DNA of 64,000 bases from Mangrovimonas sp. TPBH4 (GTDB lineage Bacteria > Bacteroidota > Bacteroidia > Flavobacteriales > Flavobacteriaceae), in the NCBI RefSeq assembly GCF_001280505.1, contig NZ_LBIO01000057.1, positions 186,001 through 250,000 of the forward strand, read 5' to 3'. Both the position numbers and the translations under genes were made by a program. The notes under the pieces are model-generated. The model saw only the letters and a program-made list of their open reading frames with translations. It searched no databases and was not told the origin of the DNA. Below are positions 44,326 to 53,435 of this stretch, one piece after another. Position 1 is the stretch's first letter, and the number at the start of each line of letters is the position of its first letter.

Positions 44326-44523
44326 ATGAAAAAGTATAATTCGTTTGCAGAGATAGAGTACGATTTAAAGCGATTGGATTTGGAACGGAAGATTGCTTTG
44401 GAGGAACTGAAAGGCGTTAAAGGCGGCTTGAAGGAGGATTTGCGGCCTTCCAATTGGATGCAGTTGGTATTGAACTCCGTAGGAAAATATGGTGCTTATT
44501 TATTGTTTAAAAAGTTGTTTTAA
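44326..44523 (+). CDS. Small conserved protein, 65 residues, unknown function
   Basis: Third gene of the YtxH trio, 5 bp after the preceding stop. The sequence starts MKKYNSFAEIEYDLKRLDLE and continues with a charged helix to about residue 40, then a short hydrophobic stretch, SVGKYGAYLLFKKLF, at the end. It has the size and helical, charged character of YqjK-like partners but no motif that proves the relation. ATG 44326 is chosen over an upstream TTG that overlaps the previous gene. A terminator follows 30 bp later. Confidence 0.75.
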   Translation: MKKYNSFAEIEYDLKRLDLERKIALEELKGVKGGLKEDLRPSNWMQLVLNSVGKYGAYLLFKKLF

Positions 44524-44552
44524 ACAGCTCAATTAATTTCTAAAGAAAACCA

Positions 44553-44594
44553 CCCCGTACATTTTGTAAAGCAAGGATGTCTCGGGGTTTTTTA
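44553..44594 (+). terminator. Terminator of the YtxH trio
   Basis: CCCCG (44553-44557) pairs with CGGGG (44583-44587), helped by CAT/ATG nearer the loop, and seven T follow. It lies 30 bp after the small gene's stop. Confidence 0.7.
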
Positions 44595-44677
44595 TTACTG
44601 ACAATGTTCAATAAGTGTCTCCTATTGGTGTATAATAACTTTTAATAACTTCACTGTAAGTTTTGTTGTAAAAGTTC

Positions 44678-44685
44678 TACTTTTG
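44678..44685 (+). promoter_or_regulatory. -7 promoter element of trxB
   Basis: TACTTTTG is a perfect TAnnTTTG, ending 22 bp before the trxB start codon, so the leader would be about 15 bases. Confidence 0.55.
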
Positions 44686-44707
44686 TTAAGATTAAATCAG
44701 AGTAATT

Positions 44708-45670
44708 ATGTCAGATACAATTGAAAAAGTAAAATGCCTTATCATAGGTTCGGGACCTGCAGGATACACTGCAGCGATATATGCAGCAAGAGCCAACATG
44801 GCTCCAGTTTTATACCAAGGAACCCAGCCGGGAGGGCAGTTAACAACCACCAATGAGGTAGAGAATTTTCCAGGATATCCAGAAGGAATCACAGGACCAG
44901 AAATGATGATGGAGTTGCAAAAGCAAGCAAGTCGTTTTGGAACCGATGTAAGAGATGGTTGGATTACCAGAGTTGATTTTTCTGGTGATGTGCACAGAGT
45001 GTGGGTCAATGACCATAAGGAAATCCATTGTGATACTGTAATTATCTCTACAGGGGCCTCTGCAAAATATTTGGGCTTGGTTTCTGAACAAAAATACTTG
45101 AAGCTAGGTGGTGGTGTTTCTGCCTGTGCCGTATGTGATGGGTTCTTCTACAGAAATCAAGAAGTAGTGATTGTAGGAGCTGGAGATTCAGCTTGTGAGG
45201 AAGCACATTACCTATCCAAATTGTGTTCTAAAGTGACTATGTTGGTAAGAAGAGATGTATTCCGTGCCTCAAAAATCATGGCCAATAGAGTTAAGAATAC
45301 AAAGAATATAGAGATTTTATTCAATACAGAAACGGAAGAAGTATTGGGAGATGGCCAAGTGGTAACCGGTGTAAAAGTGAAAAATAATGTTACTGGTGAG
45401 CTTACAACCATCCCAGCAACTGGTTTCTTTGTAGCCATTGGGCATAAGCCTAACACAGATATTTTTAAGGAATATTTAGAGTTGGATGAAACAGGATACA
45501 TTATCAACCAGCCGGGAACTTCAAAAACCAATGTAGAAGGGGTTTTTGTAAGCGGTGATGCTGCAGACCATGTGTACAGACAAGCTATTACAGCGGCCGG
45601 TACAGGTTGTATGGCAGCTTTGGATGCCGAACGTTATTTGGCCGCCAAGGAAGCTCCTGTGGAAGCTTAA
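44708..45670 (+). CDS. trxB: Thioredoxin-disulfide reductase
   Basis: FAD enzyme of 320 residues that reduces thioredoxin with NADPH. The FAD-binding motif is GSGPAGYTAAIYAARA (15-30), the redox-active disulfide is Cys140/Cys143 in SACAVCDGFFYR, the NADPH motif is VIVGAGDSACEEA (156-168), and the second FAD block is FVSGDAADHVYRQAITAAG near the end. The length is normal. It is a monocistronic gene with its own promoter and a strong terminator. Confidence 0.98.
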   Translation: MSDTIEKVKCLIIGSGPAGYTAAIYAARANMAPVLYQGTQPGGQLTTTNEVENFPGYPEGITGPEMMMELQKQASRFGTDVRDGWITRVDFSGDVHRVWVNDHKEIHCDTVIISTGASAKYLGLVSEQKYLKLGGGVSACAVCDGFFYRNQEVVIVGAGDSACEEAHYLSKLCSKVTMLVRRDVFRASKIMANRVKNTKNIEILFNTETEEVLGDGQVVTGVKVKNNVTGELTTIPATGFFVAIGHKPNTDIFKEYLELDETGYIINQPGTSKTNVEGVFVSGDAADHVYRQAITAAGTGCMAALDAERYLAAKEAPVEA

Positions 45671-45692
45671 GGAAACTTTTCTTTTATAATAT

Positions 45693-45724
45693 AAAATCCG
45701 AAGTCTGCGCTTCGGATTTTTTTT
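45693..45724 (+). terminator. Terminator of trxB
   Basis: AAAATCCGAAG (45693-45703) pairs perfectly with CTTCGGATTTT (45710-45720) around a 6-base loop, with T-run after it. Confidence 0.88.
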
Positions 45725-45861
45725 ATGTGGAATTTTGAATTTGATTAGGGCATATTTAAAATTTTGCAATTCTACATTAATTATAGGTTAAAGACTTGTT
45801 AAAACTTTGGGCTTAGGTATTATTTTCTAAATTAGCGGCTTTATTAACCCTAATTATTATT

Positions 45862-47475
45862 ATGAAGCAATACTCAAAATTACTTTTAGCTAGTTTTTTA
45901 GCGGTGTTTTTTATAACACTTTCCTGTAGCGATGATGATGGCAACCAATCAGTAACTCCAGCAATTACCTTATCGAGCAATGTAGAGACCTTTCCTTTGG
46001 GAGAGAGCATCACTTTTGAAGTGATGACTCATGAAAACCAAAATGTGACTGCAAATGCTACGTATTTGGTAAACAATACAATCCTAGAATCAAATGTATT
46101 TACTCCAGAAGCAGAGGGGCAATACACAGCAAAGGCGACCTATTCGTTAAATGGTTCGAACTTAACAAGTAATACAGTTATTTTCACAGTAACTGAAATG
46201 CTTTTGACTTCTATTGAAATTAGTGCTGAATCTGAAAGTATTGAAATAGGAGAAGCTTTTACATTTAATGTGATAGGTAACAATGGTGCGGATGTAACTT
46301 CAGAAGCTACTTACTATATTAATGGAGAGGAGATCGCATCTAATGAATACACTCCAGAAGAAACAGGGACTTTCGAGGTAAATGCTACCTATATGCATGA
46401 AGGAACCCTTTTAGAAACAGACGTACTTTCTTTGGAAGTTTTATATCAGTCAACTGAGGTAACTGTTTTTGATGAGGTTGTATTTTACGATGGCTATCAA
46501 GCTACTGTAAGTGAACCGGTGCCTGCTGGCGTTATAAGAAAAAACAATGCGTCAAATGTGACAAAGTTGTCCCAAGAGGCTATCGATTTGTTTAGTGATG
46601 AACTAACCATGCATGTAACACTTGGTGCTTTATGTGACAATTATGATAGAATTGGTGGGGTGTATATGAACCTAGTACCTACGGGTGTGGAATTTAGTAC
46701 AGATGTTGTTGAAGAACGTATTGAAATAGGACGTTTTATCACACCTTTCATGAATAAAAATGTAGAGCCTTCTGAAGTGCCTTATGAATTTGAAGTAGAC
46801 AACCTAGCATTGTTGTTCAATGATCCTGTAATTAGCAGTACCTACGATTTTTGGATTGAGTTATACGTATTCGGTGTGTCTTCTGCTGCGCAACAGCAAG
46901 TTGCAGGATGTGCGGGAAGAATTGATACTTTCCTAGGTACATTAAAATTTGTTTCTAGCGACAAGACTTATGATCATGTGGCACAACATTTAGAGCCAAT
47001 TGCATCTAGTGTACGAGTGAACAACTATAATTCCAACGGGACTGATGTTTTGGGTGAAACTACGAAGACTTTTACTTTCGATATAGAAGAAAACTTAAGT
47101 AATGCCAAAATCCACTTGATTACTTCTAACCATGGAGCTAACTCAGGCGGAGAGGAGTATGTAAGAAGAGAGCATTTTATCTATTTTGATAACAGTGAGT
47201 TGGATATGTATATGCCAGGAGGAAAGTCTTGTGAGCCTTACCGTCAATATAACACCCAAGGAAATGGAATCTACGGTAGTTCACCAAAATCAGAGTCATG
47301 GTGGACGTCTTGGAACAACTGGTGTCCTGGAGATGTTATTCCAATTAGAACTTATGAGTTGGGAGAGGTGTCTCAAGGAACACATTCATTTAAAATTGAA
47401 GTTCCAGATGCAGAATTTGTAGACGGACAAGGATATATTCCAGTATCAGTTTACATACAAGGGGATATTAACTAA
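45862..47475 (+). CDS. Lipoprotein with two Ig-like modules and a PNGase F-like domain pair
   Basis: Lipoprotein of 537 residues (Cys22, FITLSC then SDDDG). Residues about 33-112 and 114-195 are two related Ig-like repeats (ATYLVNNTILESN and ATYYINGEEIASN). Residues about 200-537 resemble peptide-N-glycosidase F, which cuts N-glycans from asparagine. Shared landmarks are NYDRIGGVYM, with Asp262 where PNGase F has Asp60; EIGRFITPF; WIELYVFG with Glu333 (PNGase F Glu118); GGEEYVRREHF with Glu431 or Glu432 (Glu206); and NWCPGDVIPIR. Thus the catalytic set seems present. Related domains also occur in proteins of other function, so activity is not proven. Alignment is from memory. The gene stands alone between two near-identical terminators. 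Confidence 0.78.
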   Translation: MKQYSKLLLASFLAVFFITLSCSDDDGNQSVTPAITLSSNVETFPLGESITFEVMTHENQNVTANATYLVNNTILESNVFTPEAEGQYTAKATYSLNGSNLTSNTVIFTVTEMLLTSIEISAESESIEIGEAFTFNVIGNNGADVTSEATYYINGEEIASNEYTPEETGTFEVNATYMHEGTLLETDVLSLEVLYQSTEVTVFDEVVFYDGYQATVSEPVPAGVIRKNNASNVTKLSQEAIDLFSDELTMHVTLGALCDNYDRIGGVYMNLVPTGVEFSTDVVEERIEIGRFITPFMNKNVEPSEVPYEFEVDNLALLFNDPVISSTYDFWIELYVFGVSSAAQQQVAGCAGRIDTFLGTLKFVSSDKTYDHVAQHLEPIASSVRVNNYNSNGTDVLGETTKTFTFDIEENLSNAKIHLITSNHGANSGGEEYVRREHFIYFDNSELDMYMPGGKSCEPYRQYNTQGNGIYGSSPKSESWWTSWNNWCPGDVIPIRTYELGEVSQGTHSFKIEVPDAEFVDGQGYIPVSVYIQGDIN

Positions 47476-47513
47476 AAAAGTTATTCCACAACTAAAACTA
47501 CAATAACTACAAC

Positions 47514-47551
47514 AAAAAAAATCCGAAGCGTAATTGCTTCGGATTTTTTTA
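47514..47551. terminator. Bidirectional terminator between the PNGase F-like and M2 peptidase genes
   Basis: ATCCGAAGC (47521-47529) pairs with GCTTCGGAT (47536-47544); A7 precedes and T7 follows, so it works for both convergent genes. Its stem nearly repeats the trxB terminator. Confidence 0.88.
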
Positions 47552-47570
47552 TATCTATTTGTTTTTAAAC

Positions 47571-49388
47571 TTAGATCGTTTCTGGTAGGGTATAAGTTCT
47601 TCCTTCGTTCTGAGCTTTTAAGTAGTCCATTAAAGGCGCAAAGTAGTTCAACATAGGTTTTGCGCTCATTTCGCTTCCTACGCTTGATTTTAAAAGCTCT
47701 CTCCAATCATTGTTAGCTCCAGTTTCCAAGACACCTCTTAAGAAAGTCCCTACGTCCTTGCTTCCAAAGTAATTGGTAGCATGTGGATCTTGGTGTAAGA
47801 TGTTTTTTGCAATGTGATCGTGGAATTGGAATAATAAAATGTATGAGATGGCGTAGTCATAATATTGTGCTGCATCATCATTGATATGGGTTTTTGAAGC
47901 AGCATCACAAAACTCTTCACCTCTTTCTGAAGGAGGTACCATACCTTGGTATTTTTTAGCCAATTCCCACCATTTTGCGTTGTATTGGTCTTTTGGTAAG
48001 TTTTCTGCATACAAAGCGTTTTCAAACTCACTCATCACACCTGCAGAGAATGGTAAAAACACAACATAGTTTAAGGCTTCTTTCAATAGGTTTTGAGTCT
48101 CATCAATTTGTACACTTTCGTCAACTAGACCTTTACTGGCCAAGAAAGGCTTTTGCATTGCAGCCAATCCTAATAAACTTCCAATAGCTTCGTGATATCC
48201 TCTGTTGGCTCCAGCACGTAATAATGGTGGTACATTTGGATTGGTATAAGCTTGATAGTAGTAAATATGTCCCAATTCGTGGTGAATGGTTTCGTAATAA
48301 TCTGCTGTAGGCTCTACGCTCATCAAACAACGCAAATCGTTTTCAAGGTCCATGTGCCATGCAGAGGCATGGTTGTTCTTTTTGTAATCGGCATCGGCAG
48401 GTAAAGGGTACATGCTTGACTTTTCGTAGAAACTCGCTGGAAGTGGATCGAAACCAATGCTCACATAAAAGTTTTCTCCTTCTTTTACAATCCACTCAGG
48501 ATCTTTGTCTGCCAAGGCAGCGTCAATATCCAAACCTTCAACATTTACCAATGGGCTCCAGTCTTGTCCCCAACGGTTAGGCAACCAGTGTGCAGGAATG
48601 TACTCAGGTACTTCTGCGTTATATTTCTTGGCCAATTCGTAACGTGCCCAAGTGTGTAATTCGCGATATAAAGGCCAAACTTCTTTTACCATTTTATTCA
48701 TTTCGGCAAGCATTTCCTGGCGGTTCATACCGTATTCAGAAACTTGGTAGCTAAAGTAATCGTCATAACCTAAAGCCTGTACCGTTTGGTTGCGCAATTG
48801 GCGTAAGTTTTCCAAACCATCCTTCAAATCTTTTCCAACAGCTTTTGAGGCTTCCCAGTTTTTAAGACGCTCAGTTTCGTTGGAAGATTCTCTTAACACT
48901 TTATCGATATCTCCAGTAGTTACTGATTTCCCATCCACTTGAAAATCGAAACCATAAAGCGTTTCACTTTGTGCATTTTGGGCAGCAATTCTTTTGGATA
49001 CAACATCCGAAACAGTTTCAGGGTTGTTTCCAGCTCCATAAAGAATGGTGTTCAATTGGCGTACTTGTACGATGTCCAATTCGTCCTTATGCTCTAAAAA
49101 CTGTTTTGTTTTTTCAATAACTTCCGTGCTTCCTGTGAATTTAGCATAAGCTTCATTGGCTTTTTGTACGTTGTAAGCGTTGGTGGTGTCACCTGCTACA
49201 ATGTGCGTATTGGCAGCCCATTCTGCTTTGGAAGAATCATAGTACAATTTTTTATAGGTTTTGGAATAGTCATCCAAAAAGGCTTGAGCTTCCTCTTTGA
49301 CATTGGAAGACGCCTCTTGTTTTTTGTCTTCCTCTTTACAAGCAAGCATTGCTAGCAGAAGAAAAACTAAAGGGGTTAATTTTCTCAT
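47571..49388 (-). CDS. M2-family (ACE-like) peptidyl-dipeptidase, lipoprotein
   Basis: Zinc metallopeptidase of 605 residues, related to angiotensin-converting enzyme, which removes C-terminal dipeptides. Lipobox Cys17 (LLLAMLAC, then KEEDKK). The zinc motif is HELGH in YYETIHHELGHIYYYQAY, and the third zinc ligand is the Glu in RGYHEAIGSLLGLA; the substrate-binding stretch YDYAISYILLFQFHDHIAK and DVGTFLRGVLETGANNDW near the end are also family-typical. The length agrees with bacterial M2 enzymes. It is the last gene behind the two GIN-domain genes, 22 bp downstream of the second, so it may belong to that operon. The natural substrate is unknown, probably periplasmic peptides. Confidence 0.94.
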   Translation of the reverse strand: MRKLTPLVFLLLAMLACKEEDKKQEASSNVKEEAQAFLDDYSKTYKKLYYDSSKAEWAANTHIVAGDTTNAYNVQKANEAYAKFTGSTEVIEKTKQFLEHKDELDIVQVRQLNTILYGAGNNPETVSDVVSKRIAAQNAQSETLYGFDFQVDGKSVTTGDIDKVLRESSNETERLKNWEASKAVGKDLKDGLENLRQLRNQTVQALGYDDYFSYQVSEYGMNRQEMLAEMNKMVKEVWPLYRELHTWARYELAKKYNAEVPEYIPAHWLPNRWGQDWSPLVNVEGLDIDAALADKDPEWIVKEGENFYVSIGFDPLPASFYEKSSMYPLPADADYKKNNHASAWHMDLENDLRCLMSVEPTADYYETIHHELGHIYYYQAYTNPNVPPLLRAGANRGYHEAIGSLLGLAAMQKPFLASKGLVDESVQIDETQNLLKEALNYVVFLPFSAGVMSEFENALYAENLPKDQYNAKWWELAKKYQGMVPPSERGEEFCDAASKTHINDDAAQYYDYAISYILLFQFHDHIAKNILHQDPHATNYFGSKDVGTFLRGVLETGANNDWRELLKSSVGSEMSAKPMLNYFAPLMDYLKAQNEGRTYTLPETI

Positions 49389-49410
49389 TTGTGTAGTATA
49401 ATTATAGAAT

Positions 49411-50250
49411 TTAATTAGTTTCCTTTTTTTGAAGTTTGGCCGTTCCCGTAAATTTGTTGATGGTTATTTGCGGTTCGTGGTACAGGTATATTTCAGAATT
49501 TCCGGCGGCGTCTATAGTTACATTTTCTTCAACTCCAATGGCCACATAACTACTGAGGTCGCTTACCAGATTACAGGTTTTAACCGTAAACTCTTTTCCT
49601 TCAAAACTGGAAGAGTTATCAGTGCGAATCAAGCAGGATTTTGAAGCCCCTTCAATATTGGCATCCGCACGTTGGTACATGTCCAATTTTACATATTTAG
49701 AGTTGATCAAGGCTTCGGTTTTGCTGTTGTCGTTTAAGATAATCTTGGAGCTATCTGCAGAAACATTCAATTTCACCTTGGATTTGTCATGGCTTGAAAA
49801 CTCAAAATTAGTTGCATTAATGTTGAGATAGGCACGAGCAGAACCAGAGGTTTTTAGTGAGGTATTCTTTAATTCCAAAGAAGTGAGAGACCTTACTTCA
49901 CCATCGTCCTTCACTTCAATATATTTCAGGTCATGACTATAATTGACGGTGATGTGCATTTTTTTCTTGGAGGTGATTTTTTTTGAAGTGCTAAAAACCA
50001 AGGTGCTGTCCTTTACTTCAAAAAGAATGACCTCATGTAGGTTGTCATCGGTTTCAATTTCTACGGAAGGTTTAGAGTTGTAGATGACTTCAATGGAAAA
50101 ATCTTCACCAACGATAATTTTGTTGAAGGCATCAATGTAGGTTTGTTTGATGGTTACATTCCTGTCACCTTTTATTTTATCGTCACTTTGGCCAAAGGCC
50201 GTTAAAATAAAACCTATGCCGATACATAACGTTAAAAGGATTTTGTTCAT
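49411..50250 (-). CDS. GIN-domain (DUF2807) exported protein
   Basis: Protein of 279 residues with a signal peptide (MNKILLTLCIGIGFILTAFG). The rest is the DUF2807 right-handed beta-helix or beta-prism type repeat: short strands separated by Ser/Asn-rich turns, such as FNKIIVGEDFSIEVIYNS, VILFEVKDSTLVFS and LKTSGSARAYLNINATNFEF. Head-GIN proteins are common in Bacteroidota beside PspC genes and are thought to act at the cell envelope; no activity is established. Second of two such genes in a row, 111 bp after the first. Confidence 0.85.
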   Translation of the reverse strand: MNKILLTLCIGIGFILTAFGQSDDKIKGDRNVTIKQTYIDAFNKIIVGEDFSIEVIYNSKPSVEIETDDNLHEVILFEVKDSTLVFSTSKKITSKKKMHITVNYSHDLKYIEVKDDGEVRSLTSLELKNTSLKTSGSARAYLNINATNFEFSSHDKSKVKLNVSADSSKIILNDNSKTEALINSKYVKLDMYQRADANIEGASKSCLIRTDNSSSFEGKEFTVKTCNLVSDLSSYVAIGVEENVTIDAAGNSEIYLYHEPQITINKFTGTAKLQKKETN

Positions 50251-50361
50251 CAGGTTTATTTAAGGTTCGTTAAGCAAATATATACAAAAACCATCCCAAA
50301 CTCTAAAATGAGTCTGAAATGGTTTTTAAAATGATTGGCTTATTGGTGTTTATTCCTGTGT

Positions 50362-51087
50362 CTAGTGCTGTTTGATACTTCCAGAGACATTATCACTTTT
50401 TTGAACCTTTTCTGGATTTCCAAAGTAGGTCACATCGCCACCACTAGTAGCTGTGGCAATCAGTTCTTTGGAAGTATTTACCTTGATTCCCGCACCGCTG
50501 GACGCTTTTACGTGGGAGGATTCAGTGCTTAGGTTTTCTGCATTAATATCACTGCCACTACTGGCTGAGGCAATAAGGGCCGAAGTACTTCCGGAGAGCT
50601 CCAAGTCACTTCCGCTGGAGGAACTACAATCGATGGATTTAGCCTGTATGTCCAACTCCATGTCGCTGCCGCTTGAAGTTTCCAATACAAAATGATTGCC
50701 TTCAAAGGTGTTGGTACCATGAACATCGCTTCCGCTTGTGGCTTTGATTCTTGATACCTTGTTAAAATTCACCATTACCTTTTTAGATGCCGAACTGGAA
50801 ATGTTCTCATTGGCATAAATTTTTAGAACATTGCCATCAACTTCTGTCATAATAATGTCCTGAAGGTTTTCATCGGCTACTACTTCAATACTAGCGATGT
50901 CACTTTGGGTTAAGTAGACATCAAGTCCTCTACTGATTTTGATCTCGTCATAATTGCCTGTTACTTGGCGTTGTTCAGTAGTTACGTTTCCATTGCCCTT
51001 AACTCCCGAGATTTTAAAGTCCATATTACAGGAACTTGCTAGTGCTCCCAACAGGGCTGCAATAATAATTTTGGATATGGTTGTCAT
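50362..51087 (-). CDS. GIN-domain (DUF2807) lipoprotein
   Basis: Protein of 241 residues with lipobox Cys20 (LLGALASSC). The domain has the head-GIN signature VKGNGNVTTEQRQVTGNYDEI and ISRGLDVYLTQSD, then many SSGSD turns (ATSGSDVHG, TSSGSDMELDI, SSSSGSDLEL, SASSGSDINAE), each marking a rung of the beta-helix. The regular SGSD spacing is striking. It lies 106 bp after the PspC gene on the same strand and is probably part of that operon. Envelope function is inferred from the neighbour. Confidence 0.88.
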   Translation of the reverse strand: MTTISKIIIAALLGALASSCNMDFKISGVKGNGNVTTEQRQVTGNYDEIKISRGLDVYLTQSDIASIEVVADENLQDIIMTEVDGNVLKIYANENISSSASKKVMVNFNKVSRIKATSGSDVHGTNTFEGNHFVLETSSGSDMELDIQAKSIDCSSSSGSDLELSGSTSALIASASSGSDINAENLSTESSHVKASSGAGIKVNTSKELIATATSGGDVTYFGNPEKVQKSDNVSGSIKQH

Positions 51088-51193
51088 AATTGATTGTTTT
51101 TTGATTGATAATTGTTTTGTAAATGTATGATTTGTTGTTGATGAATGGGTTTATAAACGTATGGGCTGTCGATTTTTAATGATGAACTGTAGC

Positions 51194-52972
51194 TTAGTTG
51201 TCGTCTGAGGTAATTTCAATACCCTCATCAGAAATATTAACCTTTACATCTTCCTTTTTAGCTTTTACGCCTTCGTTGTTAATTTCAATTTGAACACTGT
51301 CTTTTTTAAAGCGAACACCTTCCTCGTTAATGTTAAGTCCTGAATTTTCGTCGTTGACATTCACTTTAACCTTGAACTCATCATCGTCACAGTCCAAACA
51401 AATACTGCTGTCTTCCATTACTTTTAAGGTATGCGAAGCATCATTGTAAGAAGCTATATTGTTGTTGCTTCTATTGTGTCTTAAGTAGGATCTGGTATTG
51501 CCATTTAGGCTGAATACCATGCCTTCTGGTAAATACAGGATGACGGTAACGTTTTGATCAGAAAATTTGTTCTTGTAATCCGTATGCAAATAGTTGCTCA
51601 ATAATAATTGATTGTTTTTGAGCTCGAACTCATAATCTATTTTTTCGGCCGTTTCTCGAGCTTCAATATAGTCGCTTCCTTTGGCTTCTTTTACAATTTG
51701 CAAATAGGCCGTGCTGTCTGAAGTAGAACGTATGTTAAGCATCACATTCTTTGAGAAAATAACCTTTTGGTCTTCATTATTGTACTTGATTTCAAAACCA
51801 CCTTCTCTGTGCATGCCATACCGGTACTTGTCAAATTCGCTGGAGACCATTTTTATACTAAGGGTATCTGAATTTCTTAGATTTAGAGTTTCGGTTTCTG
51901 TTACTGAATTTTCAAGGGCGAAATGCGACGCTTCCTTAATTCCTATTACAATGATGCTTACCAAAGACAATAACCATAGGCCCAATAGGGTGAATTTTGC
52001 TACATTTCCTAGAGACTTGAGATTATTGATCAATATTTTCAATCCTAAGTAGAAAATGAAAAACAATGGAATACCAAACAACAGGAACAGTAGCACCGAG
52101 CCTACCCATAATGGCAGTCCAGTAGTGTTGAGTGCTTCAGGATAGTCCATCCACCAAGGGCTGTAGAAACTAGAGCCTCCAAGAGAGAACAAGCTAATGA
52201 TAAGCCCGAAGAGCAAAATTGCTCCAAAAATGATTAAAATGATGCCAATAAACTTGGCAAATATTTTAAGGAAGAACATGATAATGTCCCCAATGGTATC
52301 AAAAAACGATTTGGATGTCGATTTGATTTTATTGCCTTGTTTGGGCAAATCGATACTTTTTACGGTGTCTGATACCGTTTGGGAGACATTTTCAAACCCG
52401 TCTTTAATTTTTTTTTCAATGTTGCTGATGTTTACAGGCTCTCCGGTCATTGTGAGTTTCTCAGCAGTGGTCACGGCCTCCGGGACCAATACCCAAAACA
52501 GGATATAAATGAACACGAAAGTACCTCCTGAGCCCAAAGCCAATAAAATCCACAACAAACGAATCCAGATGGCATCCACTCCTAAGTAGTGTCCCAAACC
52601 GGAAGACACACCTCCTATATAAGAGTTGTCGGTATCGCGATACAGTTTTTTTGAGGTTCTAGACTTGCTTTGGTAGCTTGTTTTTGGTTCGTCCTCAAAA
52701 ATCTCGTCATCCACAAGATAATCCTCTGGTTGCCCCATGATGGCGATGACTTCTTCTACTTCCTTATTACCAATGACTTGTTTATCGTGCTGTACACGTT
52801 CGTTGAACAGTTCGGCAATACGAGCTTCTATGTCTGCAATGATTTCTGAGCGACCTTGGGAGTCGGTAAATGAACGTTTGATAGCCTCAAGATAGCGTTG
52901 CAGTTTTAAGTATGCATCTTCATCGATATGGAAGAATATACCTGCTAAATTTATGTTGACTGTTTTATTCAT
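51194..52972 (-). CDS. PspC-domain membrane protein with long C-terminal part
   Basis: Protein of 592 residues. An N-terminal segment (1-95) is similar to those found before Bacteroidota PspC domains and includes MNKTVNINLAGIFFHIDEDA. The PspC domain (about 108-170) reads KKLYRDTDNSYIGGVSSGLG, then HYLGVDAIWIRLLWILLALG with a membrane helix. Three or four more membrane helices lie between 230 and 360. The C-terminal about 230 residues are soluble and beta-rich with a final repeat-like region (VKVNVNDENSGLNINEEGV, then KVNISDEGIEI). PspC proteins take part in phage-shock or envelope-stress responses. The start overlaps the PadR gene by 8 bp, so the two are coupled. Confidence 0.9.
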   Translation of the reverse strand: MNKTVNINLAGIFFHIDEDAYLKLQRYLEAIKRSFTDSQGRSEIIADIEARIAELFNERVQHDKQVIGNKEVEEVIAIMGQPEDYLVDDEIFEDEPKTSYQSKSRTSKKLYRDTDNSYIGGVSSGLGHYLGVDAIWIRLLWILLALGSGGTFVFIYILFWVLVPEAVTTAEKLTMTGEPVNISNIEKKIKDGFENVSQTVSDTVKSIDLPKQGNKIKSTSKSFFDTIGDIIMFFLKIFAKFIGIILIIFGAILLFGLIISLFSLGGSSFYSPWWMDYPEALNTTGLPLWVGSVLLFLLFGIPLFFIFYLGLKILINNLKSLGNVAKFTLLGLWLLSLVSIIVIGIKEASHFALENSVTETETLNLRNSDTLSIKMVSSEFDKYRYGMHREGGFEIKYNNEDQKVIFSKNVMLNIRSTSDSTAYLQIVKEAKGSDYIEARETAEKIDYEFELKNNQLLLSNYLHTDYKNKFSDQNVTVILYLPEGMVFSLNGNTRSYLRHNRSNNNIASYNDASHTLKVMEDSSICLDCDDDEFKVKVNVNDENSGLNINEEGVRFKKDSVQIEINNEGVKAKKEDVKVNISDEGIEITSDDN

Positions 52973-53309
52973 TTTGTTTGTTTTTTTGGCTTGTTACTAG
53001 GTTTACGGCGTGTTGCAATTCACTCCAAGTGGTGTTTAATTCTTTTAAAAACAGCTTTCCGGTTTCGGTAAGTCCGTAGTACTTTCTTGGAGGTCCAGAG
53101 GTGGATTCTTCCCAACGGTAATTGAGAAGCCCGGCATTCTTTAATCTTGTTAGTAGGGGGTATATGGTGCCTTCTACCACAAGCATTTTTGCGTCTTTTA
53201 GTGTATCCAAAATTTCTGCAACATAAGCATCGTCATCTTTTAGAATGGAGAGTATGCAGTATTCAAGGACACCTTTGCGCATCTGTGCTTTTGTGTTTTC
53301 TATTTTCAT
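52965..53309 (-). CDS. PadR-family transcriptional regulator
   Basis: Winged-helix repressor of 114 residues: MKIENTKAQMRKGVLEYCIL, then LKDDDAYVAEILDTL, VVEGTIYPLLTRLKNAGLL with the recognition helix, the wing WEESTSGPPRKYYGLTETG, and the C-terminal dimerisation helix LKELNTTWSELQHAVN. It is a short PadR type. It overlaps the PspC gene and likely controls the PadR-PspC-GIN-GIN run, a frequent arrangement in this phylum. The effector is unknown. Confidence 0.93.
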   Translation of the reverse strand: MKIENTKAQMRKGVLEYCILSILKDDDAYVAEILDTLKDAKMLVVEGTIYPLLTRLKNAGLLNYRWEESTSGPPRKYYGLTETGKLFLKELNTTWSELQHAVNLVTSQKNKQNE

Positions 53310-53435
53310 GTGTCAATGCTGTTTTTCAATGGAGCCAACAGGTCCATTGGGTTAATTTTTTGGTGGAAACTTCCTGATACTGTTCGTGTCATGGTCCTGG
53401 GCAATTAAAAGTTAAACTGTTCATTTTTTGATTGA

